From contig CAZEGN010000005.1 of assembly GCA_964512325.1 (NCBI GenBank), positions 1 through 64,000 of the forward strand: a DNA stretch of 64,000 nt. The letters are read 5' to 3'. The translations under genes and the position numbers were made by a program. The stretch comes from JACQZO01 sp964512325. Lineage in GTDB: Bacteria; Patescibacteriota; Gracilibacteria; RBG-16-42-10. Below, one piece after another: positions 1 to 7,296 of this stretch (within the stretch, counting starts at the first letter, position 1; each line of letters starts with the position of its first letter). The notes below the pieces were generated by a model. That model was not told the origin of the DNA, did no database searches, and saw only the letters and a list, made by a program, of their open reading frames with translations.

Positions 1-18
1 CAACTGAGCTAACTGTCC
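1..18 (-). tRNA. 5' end of a tRNA gene cut by the window edge
   Basis: Read on the minus strand, the first 18 bases give GGACAGT, then TA, then GCTC and AGTTG. This is the normal order of a tRNA acceptor strand, positions 8-9, D-stem and start of the D-loop. A promoter-like sequence lies just upstream. The anticodon is outside the window, so the isotype is unknown. Confidence 0.6.
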
Positions 19-48
19 ATAAGTGCTTCGGGAGAACGAAGCGTGAGT

Positions 49-77
49 AATATAATCAGCTTTTCCCAAAAATACAA
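49..77 (-). promoter_or_regulatory. promoter-like -35/-10 for the tRNA at the window edge
   Basis: On the minus strand TTGTAT and TATATT are separated by 17 bases, pointing at the partial tRNA about 30 bases downstream. A small inverted repeat (CTTCG...CGAAG, about 23-38) lies between promoter and tRNA. Motif-based inference only. Confidence 0.45.
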
Positions 78-78
78 G

Positions 79-726
79 TTAACCTTGCATCATTCTTGCC
101 ATCTCGTCACGTTGGCGTTTCTGACGTACTTGAATAGCTAATGCTGGTACGGCGAAGAACAGCGTACTACCTAAAACTAAACTGGGAGGAACTATTCTGG
201 TGAAAAGCATGAAGGCTAAGAAAAAACACTCAAAGTGAAAGAGTGGATGTTGCATATAGAAACCAAACCAATCATTTCCATGCTTCGTAATATATACTTG
301 TAACTGACGACGTGAGTGTCTCAAAAAGAAACCGTACATTCCTTTTTGAAATGGATAAAGAAGTGGCACTCCACCAACCCAGACCATATCCAACAAAATA
401 TGACTAAATACGCCTACACTCAATAATACCAATACTTGGTACAAGGTGGTCATATGAAAAAGTGAGGCAACAATAAATAGCGGTGTAAATAATGCTAAAT
501 AAAACAATGGAGCATGCATATACGTCTGACGGTGGTTGACAGCGTCAGCTGTAAATTGCTTGTTCTTCATCTTCTTCTTTACCATGTAGTACAACAAATC
601 ACAGTCGGGAATGACTCCAGCAATGAAGCCGAGAGCATATAACCATTTGTTGTCGGTGACATTCCACTTATCCAGGAGATAAGCAGTAGTGGCAGCCGCG
701 CTAACTACATGTGTAGGAAACATCAT
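79..726 (-). CDS. membrane-bound metal-dependent hydrolase, YdjM-like
   Basis: The 215-aa protein has the layout of the YdjM/DUF457 membrane hydrolase family: an N-terminal FPTHVV histidine motif, IPDCD near residue 40, NHRQTYMHAP near residue 65, and HILLDMVW near residue 109 followed by LLYPF. These His and Asp residues are the presumed metal ligands. Several hydrophobic stretches (about 28-47, 71-105 and 160-200) indicate an integral membrane protein. The physiological substrate of the family is not known. It is the first gene downstream of the pseudouridine synthase, 38 bases away, and may share its transcript. Confidence 0.75.
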   Translation of the reverse strand: MMFPTHVVSAAATTAYLLDKWNVTDNKWLYALGFIAGVIPDCDLLYYMVKKKMKNKQFTADAVNHRQTYMHAPLFYLALFTPLFIVASLFHMTTLYQVLVLLSVGVFSHILLDMVWVGGVPLLYPFQKGMYGFFLRHSRRQLQVYITKHGNDWFGFYMQHPLFHFECFFLAFMLFTRIVPPSLVLGSTLFFAVPALAIQVRQKRQRDEMARMMQG

Positions 727-764
727 AGATTATATTTTTGCAGCAGTTCTACGCTACCAGAGGC

Positions 765-1481
765 TTATCCGATCGTCAAAGAATCTAAGCGAGGGAAGTT
801 GCTATTTTCTTCAGCTGGAAGACCTAAATCTGTCAAACTAAAGGTCTGCCCTTTAGCTGTCCATTCTACTGCCTGACAACGCAGTAACATAGATTGTTCA
901 TTATTCTGTTCGGGGTTATAGAGTTTGTCCCCTACTAAAGGATGGCCAATGCTAGCACAGTGTACTCGGATTTGATGTCTTGCGCCTTGAAAGATCATGA
1001 CATGTAGCCAGCTGTTGCCTTTGCTGTCAGTTGATAATACTTGATAGAAGGTTTCTGCAGTCCTCCACTCACTACGTTTTTGTTGGCTTATTTCTTTCTG
1101 AACCACCATTTTCTTCTTGTTTCGTGGATGGTGAGCAATGGGATATCGAATGATGTTTGAACTTTGGCTTGGTATTCCTTCAACATATGCTAGGTAATGC
1201 TTTTTTACTAATTGTTTATCTGTATCCTGAGTGAATTGAGCAAAAGCTTCTTGAGACACAGCAAAAAGCACTAAGCCAGATGTTTCATTATCAAGACGAT
1301 ATAATAATCCACCTTCATTGGAATGGAATCCTTGAATTTGGTTCTGATCAGGTACTGCTTGTAATACTAATTCAGTCAAACTTGGGCTGGTCATACCAGG
1401 GGTTGTTGGGAGACCTGTGGGCTTATAGACCTCAAGAATGCTGCTCTGTTTTGCACATATTATAGACATAGATACTTGCAT
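765..1481 (-). CDS. RluA-family pseudouridine synthase
   Basis: This 238-aa protein isomerises uridine to pseudouridine in rRNA or tRNA. The catalytic motif LLYRLDNETSGLVL (residues about 60-73, catalytic Asp within RLD) and the C-terminal GARHQIRVHCASIGHPL followed by GDKLY are diagnostic of the RluA/RsuA superfamily. No N-terminal S4 RNA-binding domain is present, so this is a short catalytic-domain-only form; the target base cannot be inferred. The annotated ATG at 1481 and a second ATG at 1469 are both possible starts. The 5' end overlaps the -35 region of the divergent CHAP gene. Confidence 0.85.
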   Translation of the reverse strand: MQVSMSIICAKQSSILEVYKPTGLPTTPGMTSPSLTELVLQAVPDQNQIQGFHSNEGGLLYRLDNETSGLVLFAVSQEAFAQFTQDTDKQLVKKHYLAYVEGIPSQSSNIIRYPIAHHPRNKKKMVVQKEISQQKRSEWRTAETFYQVLSTDSKGNSWLHVMIFQGARHQIRVHCASIGHPLVGDKLYNPEQNNEQSMLLRCQAVEWTAKGQTFSLTDLGLPAEENSNFPRLDSLTIG

Positions 1482-1510
1482 TGATAGGCAGTTTTATAGT
1501 AACATATGAT
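1481..1510 (+). promoter_or_regulatory. promoter-like -35/-10 for the CHAP-domain gene
   Basis: TTGATA (1481-1486) and TATGAT (1505-1510) are 18 bases apart. Transcription would begin near 1517, just before a TTG codon at 1529. This argues that the upstream TTG at 1481 is a promoter element rather than the start codon. Confidence 0.4.
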
Positions 1511-1528
1511 GATAGAGTCTCGAAAATC

Positions 1529-2242
1529 TTGCTTTCCTGTACTTTTTGTACTCTTAATCCCCCCTTTATCAAAACCCCCGTTTTGTGTGTTAGTGTCGTT
1601 AGTGGTCTGTTCGTGTTTGGTGCTTCAGTTTCATCTCATTCATTCGTTTCACAAGCTGCTCTCAGTACCCCGCAGGAAGTGAATACCTATGCTTTGCAAT
1701 ACTATAGTTCACAGGTTCAAACTGTGAGCAGTGAATTTGCTAAGCAATATCAATTGTTGCAAAAGAAACAGCAACAATTAGCTTTAGAAAAAGCTGCAGC
1801 TGAAAAGAAAGCAGCTAAAGCTCGTCAGGTTGCCGTGAGAAAACCTACTACTAACTCTAGTGGGACGGTGATCAAGACTACTGCTGCTACTTCACTGGCA
1901 TATGCACCTCTCAAAGAAGGTTCGCATACATTTTATGCTGGTCAGTGTACTCGCTATGTTGCTAGTCAAAAGACTATCCCTTGGGGTGGTAATGCTGGCG
2001 AATGGTTAAATAATGCCAAGGCTGAAGGTTATGAAACAAGTTCAGCTCCAAAAGCTGGTGCTATCTTGGTAACTAATGAAAGTAGCTCAGGTCATGTGGC
2101 TATCGTCGAAGAAATCAAAGGTGATAAAATGATTGTCTCTGAAATGAACTACGCTGGTTGGGGTAAAGTAACTAAACGTGAGATTCCTCTAGACTCAAGC
2201 AAAATCAAAGGTTTCATTACCGATGCTAGAGTAGCTAGCTAA
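1529..2242 (+). CDS. secreted CHAP-domain cell-wall amidase/peptidase
   Basis: The C-terminal half is a CHAP domain. It has GQCTRYVAS with the presumed nucleophile Cys, WGGNAGEWLNNA, PKAGAILV, SGHVAIVEEI with the catalytic His, and EMNYAGWGKV. CHAP enzymes cut peptidoglycan peptide or amide bonds outside the cell. Upstream are a hydrophobic export segment after FIKTP, and an Ala/Lys/Gln-rich helical region that could be a coiled coil. No ATG is available: TTG at 1529 is preferred because it lies just after a likely promoter, but TTG at 1481 keeps the same frame. A strong terminator follows, so the gene is probably monocistronic. Confidence 0.75.
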   Translation: MLSCTFCTLNPPFIKTPVLCVSVVSGLFVFGASVSSHSFVSQAALSTPQEVNTYALQYYSSQVQTVSSEFAKQYQLLQKKQQQLALEKAAAEKKAAKARQVAVRKPTTNSSGTVIKTTAATSLAYAPLKEGSHTFYAGQCTRYVASQKTIPWGGNAGEWLNNAKAEGYETSSAPKAGAILVTNESSSGHVAIVEEIKGDKMIVSEMNYAGWGKVTKREIPLDSSKIKGFITDARVAS

Positions 2243-2258
2243 TAATTAACTAACTTAC

Positions 2259-2298
2259 TAAAAAGCAGCGATCCTTATAAAAGGAAGCTGCTTTTTTT
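2259..2298 (+). terminator. rho-independent terminator after the CHAP gene
   Basis: AAAAAGCAGC and GCTGCTTTTTTT form a stem; CCTT and AAGG form an inner pair. A run of seven T follows. It lies 17 bases after the CHAP stop codon. Confidence 0.85.
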
Positions 2299-2418
2299 CA
2301 AATTTCTATCTAATTCTTGTACTTATCCTAAAACTCATCCATCGAGCACAAAAAAGTTGCTTACCCTAGGAAAGGATAAGAATGAGGATAAGACGCATCG
2401 CACCTTGCGGTGCTCGCG

Positions 2419-2504
2419 TGGTGCTGTGGAGAGGACTTGAACCTCCACCCCCTTGCGAGGACCAGCCCCTCAAGCTGGCGTGTCTGCCATTCCACCACCA
2501 CAGC
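2419..2504 (-). tRNA. tRNA-Leu (anticodon GAG), CCA encoded
   Basis: On the minus strand the gene reads GCTGTGG at 5' and CCACAGC-A-CCA at 3', a perfect 7-bp acceptor stem with an encoded CCA. The anticodon stem CCAGC/GCTGG encloses loop TTGAGGG, giving anticodon GAG (plus-strand 2469-2471). A long variable arm and the T-arm GGTTCAAGTCC are present, as expected for a class II tRNA-Leu. Between the CHAP terminator and this gene (2299-2418) I see only short inverted repeats, including GCACC-GCAA-GGTGC at 2399-2412. Confidence 0.95.
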
Positions 2505-2507
2505 ATG

Positions 2508-2544
2508 AGAATTACGAATTACAAATGACTAATTACTAATTGAG
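2508..2544. repeat. AT-rich dispersed module (AATTACGAATTACAAAT type)
   Basis: This short intergenic stretch is built of variants of AATTACGAATT and AATTACTAATT. Similar strings recur at 34701-34733 and, as AATTAGTAATT with AATTCGG, inside a coding region near 6.26 kb. It separates rplU from tRNA-Leu. Confidence 0.5.
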
Positions 2545-2556
2545 GGAGTAATTGGT

Positions 2557-2850
2557 CTACCAGTTGAGAATCTTAACTGCAGTGTATTGTTGGCGGTGTC
2601 CCTTTTTGCGCATATATCTCTTGCGGCGAAGCTTCTTGAATACTAGTACCTTCTCACCCAAACCATGCTCTACAATTTCGCCCTTGATCTCTGCTTTAGG
2701 CGCAAGATCAAGCTTGTCACCATCAGCAATAGTAATAGCTGTTCCAAAAGAAATAGTATCACCTACATTTCCTTCTAACTTTTCAACTTCGATTACTTCA
2801 CCTGGCATTACTTTTTCTTGTCTGCCAGAAACATGGATAACTGCGTACAT
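2557..2850 (-). CDS. rplU: 50S ribosomal protein L21
   Basis: The 97-aa protein matches L21 from end to end: MYAVIHVSGRQEKV at the N-terminus, VEKLEGNVGDTI, HGLGEKVLVFK, and the conserved rRNA-binding tail KKGHRQQYTAVKI. L21 binds 23S rRNA in the large subunit. Its usual partner rpmA (L27) is not next to it; tRNA-Leu lies downstream instead. An inverted repeat in the 81-base gap upstream may be a leader structure. Confidence 0.95.
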   Translation of the reverse strand: MYAVIHVSGRQEKVMPGEVIEVEKLEGNVGDTISFGTAITIADGDKLDLAPKAEIKGEIVEHGLGEKVLVFKKLRRKRYMRKKGHRQQYTAVKILNW

Positions 2851-2881
2851 AGGAAACCTTAATTAGCGCGCACAAGTTAGC

Positions 2882-2910
2882 ACAAACAAATCTAATTAGC
2901 AATTGTTTGT
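2882..2910 (-). promoter_or_regulatory. inverted repeat in the rplU leader
   Basis: ACAAACAA (2882-2889) and TTGTTTGT (2903-2910) are perfectly complementary around a 13-base AT-rich loop. It lies between the SLH gene's stop and the rplU start. There is no T-run after it on the minus strand, so a leader hairpin is as likely as a terminator. Confidence 0.35.
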
Positions 2911-2931
2911 CAGGTTGTACTGTTTAGATTA

Positions 2932-3933
2932 TTACTTAAGCAGGTTAGAGGCAATTTTTGCTATCTCTGAGCGACGCACCGGCTCATTGGGATAGAAATT
3001 GTTATTAAGGCCAGATACAATGCCCTGTTCACGGGCGTAAGCAGCGTAAGGAGCCATATTGGCACGGGTTGTATCGCTGAAGTTACTGCTTTCAGCCCTA
3101 TCTTGTATCATGAAATCTTCAATTTGATCTTGCAGCTGAAAAGCATTCATCAGAATTTGTAAACATTCAAAACGGGTAGCCGGTTTATCAGGATAAAAAT
3201 AGGTACTGCGTGGAATAATGCCTTGTGCGGCTGCATCATAAATGTAAGTGGCTAAACTATGACTGCGCGGGACATCACGAAAGTTGCTTTCAATAGTTTT
3301 CGCTGTCATGCTAAGCTCCTTGCTTCGTGCTGACAGTAGAGCGATTTTTACTACTTCTGCACGGGTAATGTTGTTCTCTGGACCAAAACTGCCATTGCTA
3401 TAGCCCTGCACAATTTCTCGCTGATAGAGATCGTAGATGTAATTTGCAGCCCAATAGGAAGCTGGCACATCAGAAAATGGGACCGTGCCAATTGTAATTA
3501 TCTGGCGCACTGCTGCTTGATCTGCAGGATAAACTTCAATTGTGTAAGGACCGGGTGCTACTTGCAGTTCTGGTGGTGCAAAACAGGCAGCATTGGGTGG
3601 ACAATAGGTGTGGAGTTTTTGGTTCCAAGTATCTAATACTTTTGTTTCATTGGCTGCTACTGTGATTGAGCGAAATTCTAAAGTACAGAGAGCCAAAGGA
3701 TCTGAAATGGAAATTTGATTATTATTGCGATCAAACACTTTAAAGAAACGATGACATTGTCCAGCTTCATTAAAGGTTAAGGGGGCAGCAGTAGGATTGT
3801 GCACTTTAATTTCGATTGGCATGCCTACCACATAATTAGGCTGCAATTGTAGGTAGCTTGATGGGCTTAGGGCATAGGCATTGGCTGGAAATAGCAAGCT
3901 GAGCAATGCCGCCAAAGAAAAAAGTTTATGCAT
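2932..3933 (-). CDS. secreted surface protein with BsuPI-like domain and three SLH domains
   Basis: The 333-aa protein starts with a signal peptide (MHKLFSLAALLSLLFPANAYA). Residues about 25-140 resemble the BsuPI/intracellular-proteinase-inhibitor beta-sandwich (VGMPIEIKVHNPTAAPLTF). Three S-layer-homology domains follow at about 155-205, 218-268 and 285-333, each with the F-S/R-D-V start and an ITRAE or VRRSE-type motif. SLH domains hold proteins to the cell wall or S-layer by binding secondary wall polymers. It is a plausible S-layer or wall-anchored protein. No partner protein is recognisable next to it. Confidence 0.85.
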   Translation of the reverse strand: MHKLFSLAALLSLLFPANAYALSPSSYLQLQPNYVVGMPIEIKVHNPTAAPLTFNEAGQCHRFFKVFDRNNNQISISDPLALCTLEFRSITVAANETKVLDTWNQKLHTYCPPNAACFAPPELQVAPGPYTIEVYPADQAAVRQIITIGTVPFSDVPASYWAANYIYDLYQREIVQGYSNGSFGPENNITRAEVVKIALLSARSKELSMTAKTIESNFRDVPRSHSLATYIYDAAAQGIIPRSTYFYPDKPATRFECLQILMNAFQLQDQIEDFMIQDRAESSNFSDTTRANMAPYAAYAREQGIVSGLNNNFYPNEPVRRSEIAKIASNLLK

Positions 3934-3987
3934 GCAATATTTTTACTGTTATTAACTGGTACGGCTCACAAAAAGAGCTGTTACTAG

Positions 3988-4407
3988 TTATTTGCGGAGC
4001 GTTCTAAATCGTATGCCTGTAGCGTACGATTCATCATCAGATTTAGGATGACCGAGAATTCCAGAAAGCAGGTGAGCGATGTGATTGTGAACATCTCTTG
4101 CCATTTTCGTAGCTGCTGCTTCAGATCTTTCTAAAGTACGTTCAGCTCGTTCAATTTCTGTCAGGAATACTGAGACAGATGTTGTTACGACACTGTCCCT
4201 CATCTGCACTTCTATCGGTGCTGTTGCTGTTTCTTTCCGCGCATGCTCAAGCAAGCTAGCTGCACTCAGTGGAGTTTTAGCTGTCATGGCTTCGTGGATT
4301 GAGCGTCTCATTAATATGATCAATCTCGCGACATCTTTTGTTTCTTCAGGTAGCAGACTAGCATGGAACTCAGCCACGAAATGTCCGTGAGGGGTAAGTG
4401 GAAACAT
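3988..4407 (-). CDS. hypothetical protein, mostly helical
   Basis: I do not recognise this 139-aa protein. It is predicted to be largely alpha-helical, with charged amphipathic segments (about 20-50 and 70-115) and no signal peptide or membrane segment. It lies 12 bases downstream of lepA, on the same strand, and probably shares its transcript. No clear ribosome-binding site precedes the ATG. It may be lineage-specific. Confidence 0.55.
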   Translation of the reverse strand: MFPLTPHGHFVAEFHASLLPEETKDVARLIILMRRSIHEAMTAKTPLSAASLLEHARKETATAPIEVQMRDSVVTTSVSVFLTEIERAERTLERSEAAATKMARDVHNHIAHLLSGILGHPKSDDESYATGIRFRTLRK

Positions 4408-4419
4408 AGAGTGTTTAGA

Positions 4420-6192
4420 TTACTTTTTGCGTAAAACTGCCAAGAATGCTTCTTGGGGAATGGTGACTTGGCCTACCATTTTCATTCTTTTCTTTCCTTT
4501 TTTCTGTTTCTCCAGGAGCTTTCTTTTACGACTCACATCGCCACCATAGAGATAGCCGGTAACATCTTTTCGATACGCAGAAATAGTCTCGCGGGCAATG
4601 ATTTTGCCGCCGATTGCTGCCTGCAAAGCAATCGGGAATTGTGCTTTGGGAATAATCTCTTTTAAACGTTCTAGCAAAGCGATTCCACGGTTATGGCCTT
4701 CGCTGCGTACAATGATGCTGGAGAAGGCGTCTACCTTTTCACCGGCCACCAAGATATCCATCTTTACCAAATCCTCTTCCTGATAACCTGTCATCGTATA
4801 GTTCATTGAGGCATAACCGGAAGTAATTGATTTCAGGTCGTCATAAAAATCGCTGACAATTGAGGCTAAAGGTGCGCTGAAGGTGATGTGAACACGAGTG
4901 GGGTCGAGGTATTGCATATTGCTCATGCTGCCACGGCTGTCTTGCACAAGCTTCATCACATTGCCTACATAGTCCTTGGGAGTTACCACTTCAAGGCTTA
5001 CTACTGGCTCCTCTATTTTTGTAATCGTCGCTGGATCAGGGAAATCTGCTGGATTGTCAATCAACTGCACTTCGCTTCCGGTGGTGACGCGGTAAGATAC
5101 GCTGGGTGAAGTGACAATGAGATTGAGATTGTATTCGCGCTCTAAACGCTCCTGCACAATGTCCATGTGTAGCAAACCGAGAAAGCCACAACGGAAGCCT
5201 AGTCCAAGCGCTTGTGATTTTTCTGGCTCAAATACCAGTGCCGCATCATTTAAACTCAGTTTACCTAAGGCGTCTCTGAGCAAATGGTAGTCATCCCCCT
5301 CAACACAGTAAATACCAGCGAATACCATAGGCTGCACGGTTTTGTAACCAGGCAAGGCTGATATTTCTGGTGCACTGATCACGGTGTCACCGACTCTGGT
5401 TTCACCTACTTCTTTTACACCGGTGACAATGTAACCGATTTCACCGTTCTGCAGAGCGGTAGTTGGCTCATAACGAGGCTTAAAGTAGCCGACTTCAGTC
5501 ACGACGGTCTTTACTTTGGTATTGGCCATATAAATGGTGTCCCCTGTTTTTACGCTGCCACTGAATAAACGTACATAGGTAACGACACCTTTATACATGT
5601 CATACATAGAGTCGAAGATGAGCGCTTGTAAGCCATCATGATTAGAAGCCGTAGGTGCGGGTATGCGCTCTACAATTGCATCCAACACTTGCTCAACATT
5701 CTGACCAGTTTTGCCTGAAACAAAAATCATTTCTTCACGCTTGAGACCTAATACTTGCTCAATTTCCTGAGCGACCTTTTCGGGTTCAGCATGGGGCAAA
5801 TCAATTTTATTGATAACTGGAATGATCTTTAAATTATGCTCCATTGCTAAATACACGTTGGCTAGCGTTTGCGCTTCAATGCCTTGGCTGGCGTCCACTA
5901 CCAAAATGGCCCCCTCACAGGCTGCTAAACTACGGGAAACTTCATAGGCGAAATCTACATGCCCTGGAGTATCAATCAAGTTTAGCAAATGACCCTGCCA
6001 GTGCATGCGTACGGGTTGCAGTTTGATGGTAATTCCTCGCTCTTGCTCAATATCCATGGTATCTAGCATTTGTGTATGCTTCATTTCTCTTTTCTCCATG
6101 GTGCCGGTAATCTCAATAAAGCGATCAGCTAAAGTAGATTTGCCGTGATCGATATGTGCAATAATACAAAAGTTTCTAGTTTTCTCCAGCAT
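4420..6192 (-). CDS. lepA: elongation factor 4 (LepA), back-translocating GTPase
   Basis: LepA is a ribosome-associated GTPase of the EF-G family. All G-motifs are visible: AHIDHGKST (G1), GITIK (G2), DTPGH (G3), NKIDLP (G4) and SGKTG (G5). The LepA-specific C-terminal domain ends in KGKKRMKMVGQVTIPQEAF. I place the start at ATG 6192 (MLEKTRNF), where family proteins begin; ten more in-frame codons upstream lie inside the preceding gene. The start overlaps the 3' end of the upstream gene by 17 bases, suggesting translational coupling. Confidence 0.95.
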   Translation of the reverse strand: MLEKTRNFCIIAHIDHGKSTLADRFIEITGTMEKREMKHTQMLDTMDIEQERGITIKLQPVRMHWQGHLLNLIDTPGHVDFAYEVSRSLAACEGAILVVDASQGIEAQTLANVYLAMEHNLKIIPVINKIDLPHAEPEKVAQEIEQVLGLKREEMIFVSGKTGQNVEQVLDAIVERIPAPTASNHDGLQALIFDSMYDMYKGVVTYVRLFSGSVKTGDTIYMANTKVKTVVTEVGYFKPRYEPTTALQNGEIGYIVTGVKEVGETRVGDTVISAPEISALPGYKTVQPMVFAGIYCVEGDDYHLLRDALGKLSLNDAALVFEPEKSQALGLGFRCGFLGLLHMDIVQERLEREYNLNLIVTSPSVSYRVTTGSEVQLIDNPADFPDPATITKIEEPVVSLEVVTPKDYVGNVMKLVQDSRGSMSNMQYLDPTRVHITFSAPLASIVSDFYDDLKSITSGYASMNYTMTGYQEEDLVKMDILVAGEKVDAFSSIIVRSEGHNRGIALLERLKEIIPKAQFPIALQAAIGGKIIARETISAYRKDVTGYLYGGDVSRKRKLLEKQKKGKKRMKMVGQVTIPQEAFLAVLRKK

Positions 6193-6970
6193 TTGATTCA
6201 AGATATGGACTGAGCATGCCAAAGATAGCGATATGTTCTGGATAAGGCAACACGGGGGAATTTGGAATTAGTAATTCGGAATTAGTAATTGGAGAGGGAG
6301 AAGAAGGAGGAGAATTAGAATAAGAATTAGAATGAGAAGGAGGGAAGAGGAAGGACGTGAGGAGGTTTGATTGGGTGGAGGTAATCGTGCCGGCGAAGAT
6401 GATGTGGTTCAGGTTGTAGCGGGCGGTGAATTCTTTGATACCAAGCGCTAGGGTGTAGGCAATGAGGGTTTCGTAGCGATCTTGGACACGAGAGTGAGGC
6501 AAGGCATGTGTTTCACAGATATTAAGCGGCTTGGCGATGGAGTGGCCCATTTCGGTTTCGATAGAAACGTTATTCTCTAAGCCAAAGCTGCTGAATGTGT
6601 AGGGTAGCGAGCCGAGATAAACCGTATCTTGACTGCGTAAAAACAGATGACAGCCTAATTCGAATAAAATGACTAGGGTGGGTGCCTCATGTACGGCAAA
6701 TTGTATGCCTCCCACGATGCAATCTAAACGAGATTTCTTTTCAAGAATGATATCTTGATGTTTTGCCGGCAAGAAATGGGTACCAGGTCCTGTAATCACA
6801 AAATGTTTGCTGCGATAACGCTTTGCTAATGCCAGCAAGTGTTCAAGATCTAATGAAAATCGTTTCTGCTCGAAAGTCGTAATTGCACCTCCATGTAAGA
6901 CAGCACCGAAATGCACTCCCTGATAGCTGTAGTCAATTGCGATAATGTTTCGGTCAGATGATGTTCTCAT
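6176..6970 (-). CDS. divergent ASKHA-fold protein, possibly type II pantothenate kinase-like
   Basis: The 264-aa protein is hard to place. The N-terminus IIAIDYSYQGVHFGAVL resembles an actin-like (ASKHA) phosphate-1 loop. The middle (VITGPGTHFL, later IVGGIQFAV) and the C-terminal HIIFAGTI and AIFGMLSPYL run in the order seen in type II pantothenate kinases. Several glycine and catalytic acidic positions of that family are not preserved, so activity is uncertain. Residues about 209-240 are a Ser/Pro/Asn-rich insert read from a genomic repeat module. It overlaps yraN upstream and lepA downstream. Confidence 0.4.
   Translation of the reverse strand: MRTSSDRNIIAIDYSYQGVHFGAVLHGGAITTFEQKRFSLDLEHLLALAKRYRSKHFVITGPGTHFLPAKHQDIILEKKSRLDCIVGGIQFAVHEAPTLVILFELGCHLFLRSQDTVYLGSLPYTFSSFGLENNVSIETEMGHSIAKPLNICETHALPHSRVQDRYETLIAYTLALGIKEFTARYNLNHIIFAGTITSTQSNLLTSFLFPPSHSNSYSNSPPSSPSPITNSELLIPNSPVLPYPEHIAIFGMLSPYLESNAGEN
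6252..6350. repeat. dispersed repeat module inside a coding region
   Basis: The plus strand reads AATTTGGAATTAGTAATTCGGAATT..., followed by a purine-rich GGAGAGGGAGAAGAAGGAGG stretch. It is the same kind of sequence as the intergenic modules at 2.5, 15.7, 21.1, 28.3 and 31.8 kb. Here it is translated in frame in the ASKHA-like gene as a Ser/Pro/Asn-rich segment. Confidence 0.55.
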
Positions 6971-7295
6971 AGTGGTCGAGTGCTGTGATTTTTCCTGTTT
7001 TGCTAAATCTTAACGTAATTAAATCTGCCCTAAAATTGCTGTCCCAGAGATTTGCTTGCTCAATATAGGCATTCATGGCTTTGCTCAGCTGTCGTTGCTT
7101 TTGGTAACTGAAATGCTGATAAGGATCACTGCTATCTGTTCCGGCCTTTACTTCTACTGAAACTATTTGGTCACCTTGGGTCGCAATGAGATCAATTTCA
7201 GATCTCCCTGATCGCCAATTATTGTGTGTAATAGAATAGCCACAGGCAATGAGATAGTGAGCCGCACTGTCTTCGGCAATTTTGCCTAGAGACAT
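6954..7295 (-). CDS. YraN/UPF0102 family endonuclease-like protein
   Basis: The short protein (about 113 aa from ATG 7295) matches UPF0102. It has GKIAEDSAAHYLIACGY at the start, SGRSEIDLIA, VSVEVKAG and RADLITLRF. The E-ID-EVK pattern is the PD-(D/E)XK nuclease core. The function of YraN is not established; a role in DNA processing is usually assumed. ATG 7295 follows the pheT stop directly; ATG 7319 would start inside pheT. The 3' end overlaps the next gene by 17 bases. Confidence 0.8.
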   Translation of the reverse strand: MSLGKIAEDSAAHYLIACGYSITHNNWRSGRSEIDLIATQGDQIVSVEVKAGTDSSDPYQHFSYQKQRQLSKAMNAYIEQANLWDSNFRADLITLRFSKTGKITALDHYENII

Positions 7296-7296
7296 C

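Noticed and set aside
2299..2418. A terminator for tRNA-Leu formed by GCACC-GCAA-GGTGC
   Set aside because: No T-run follows on the minus strand; the hairpin may be only structural.
6176..6970. TsaB (partner of TsaE) as the identity of the ASKHA-like gene
   Set aside because: The TsaB signature (GPGSFTG region) is absent; GPGTHFL is only a partial likeness and the order of later motifs fits pantothenate kinase II better.
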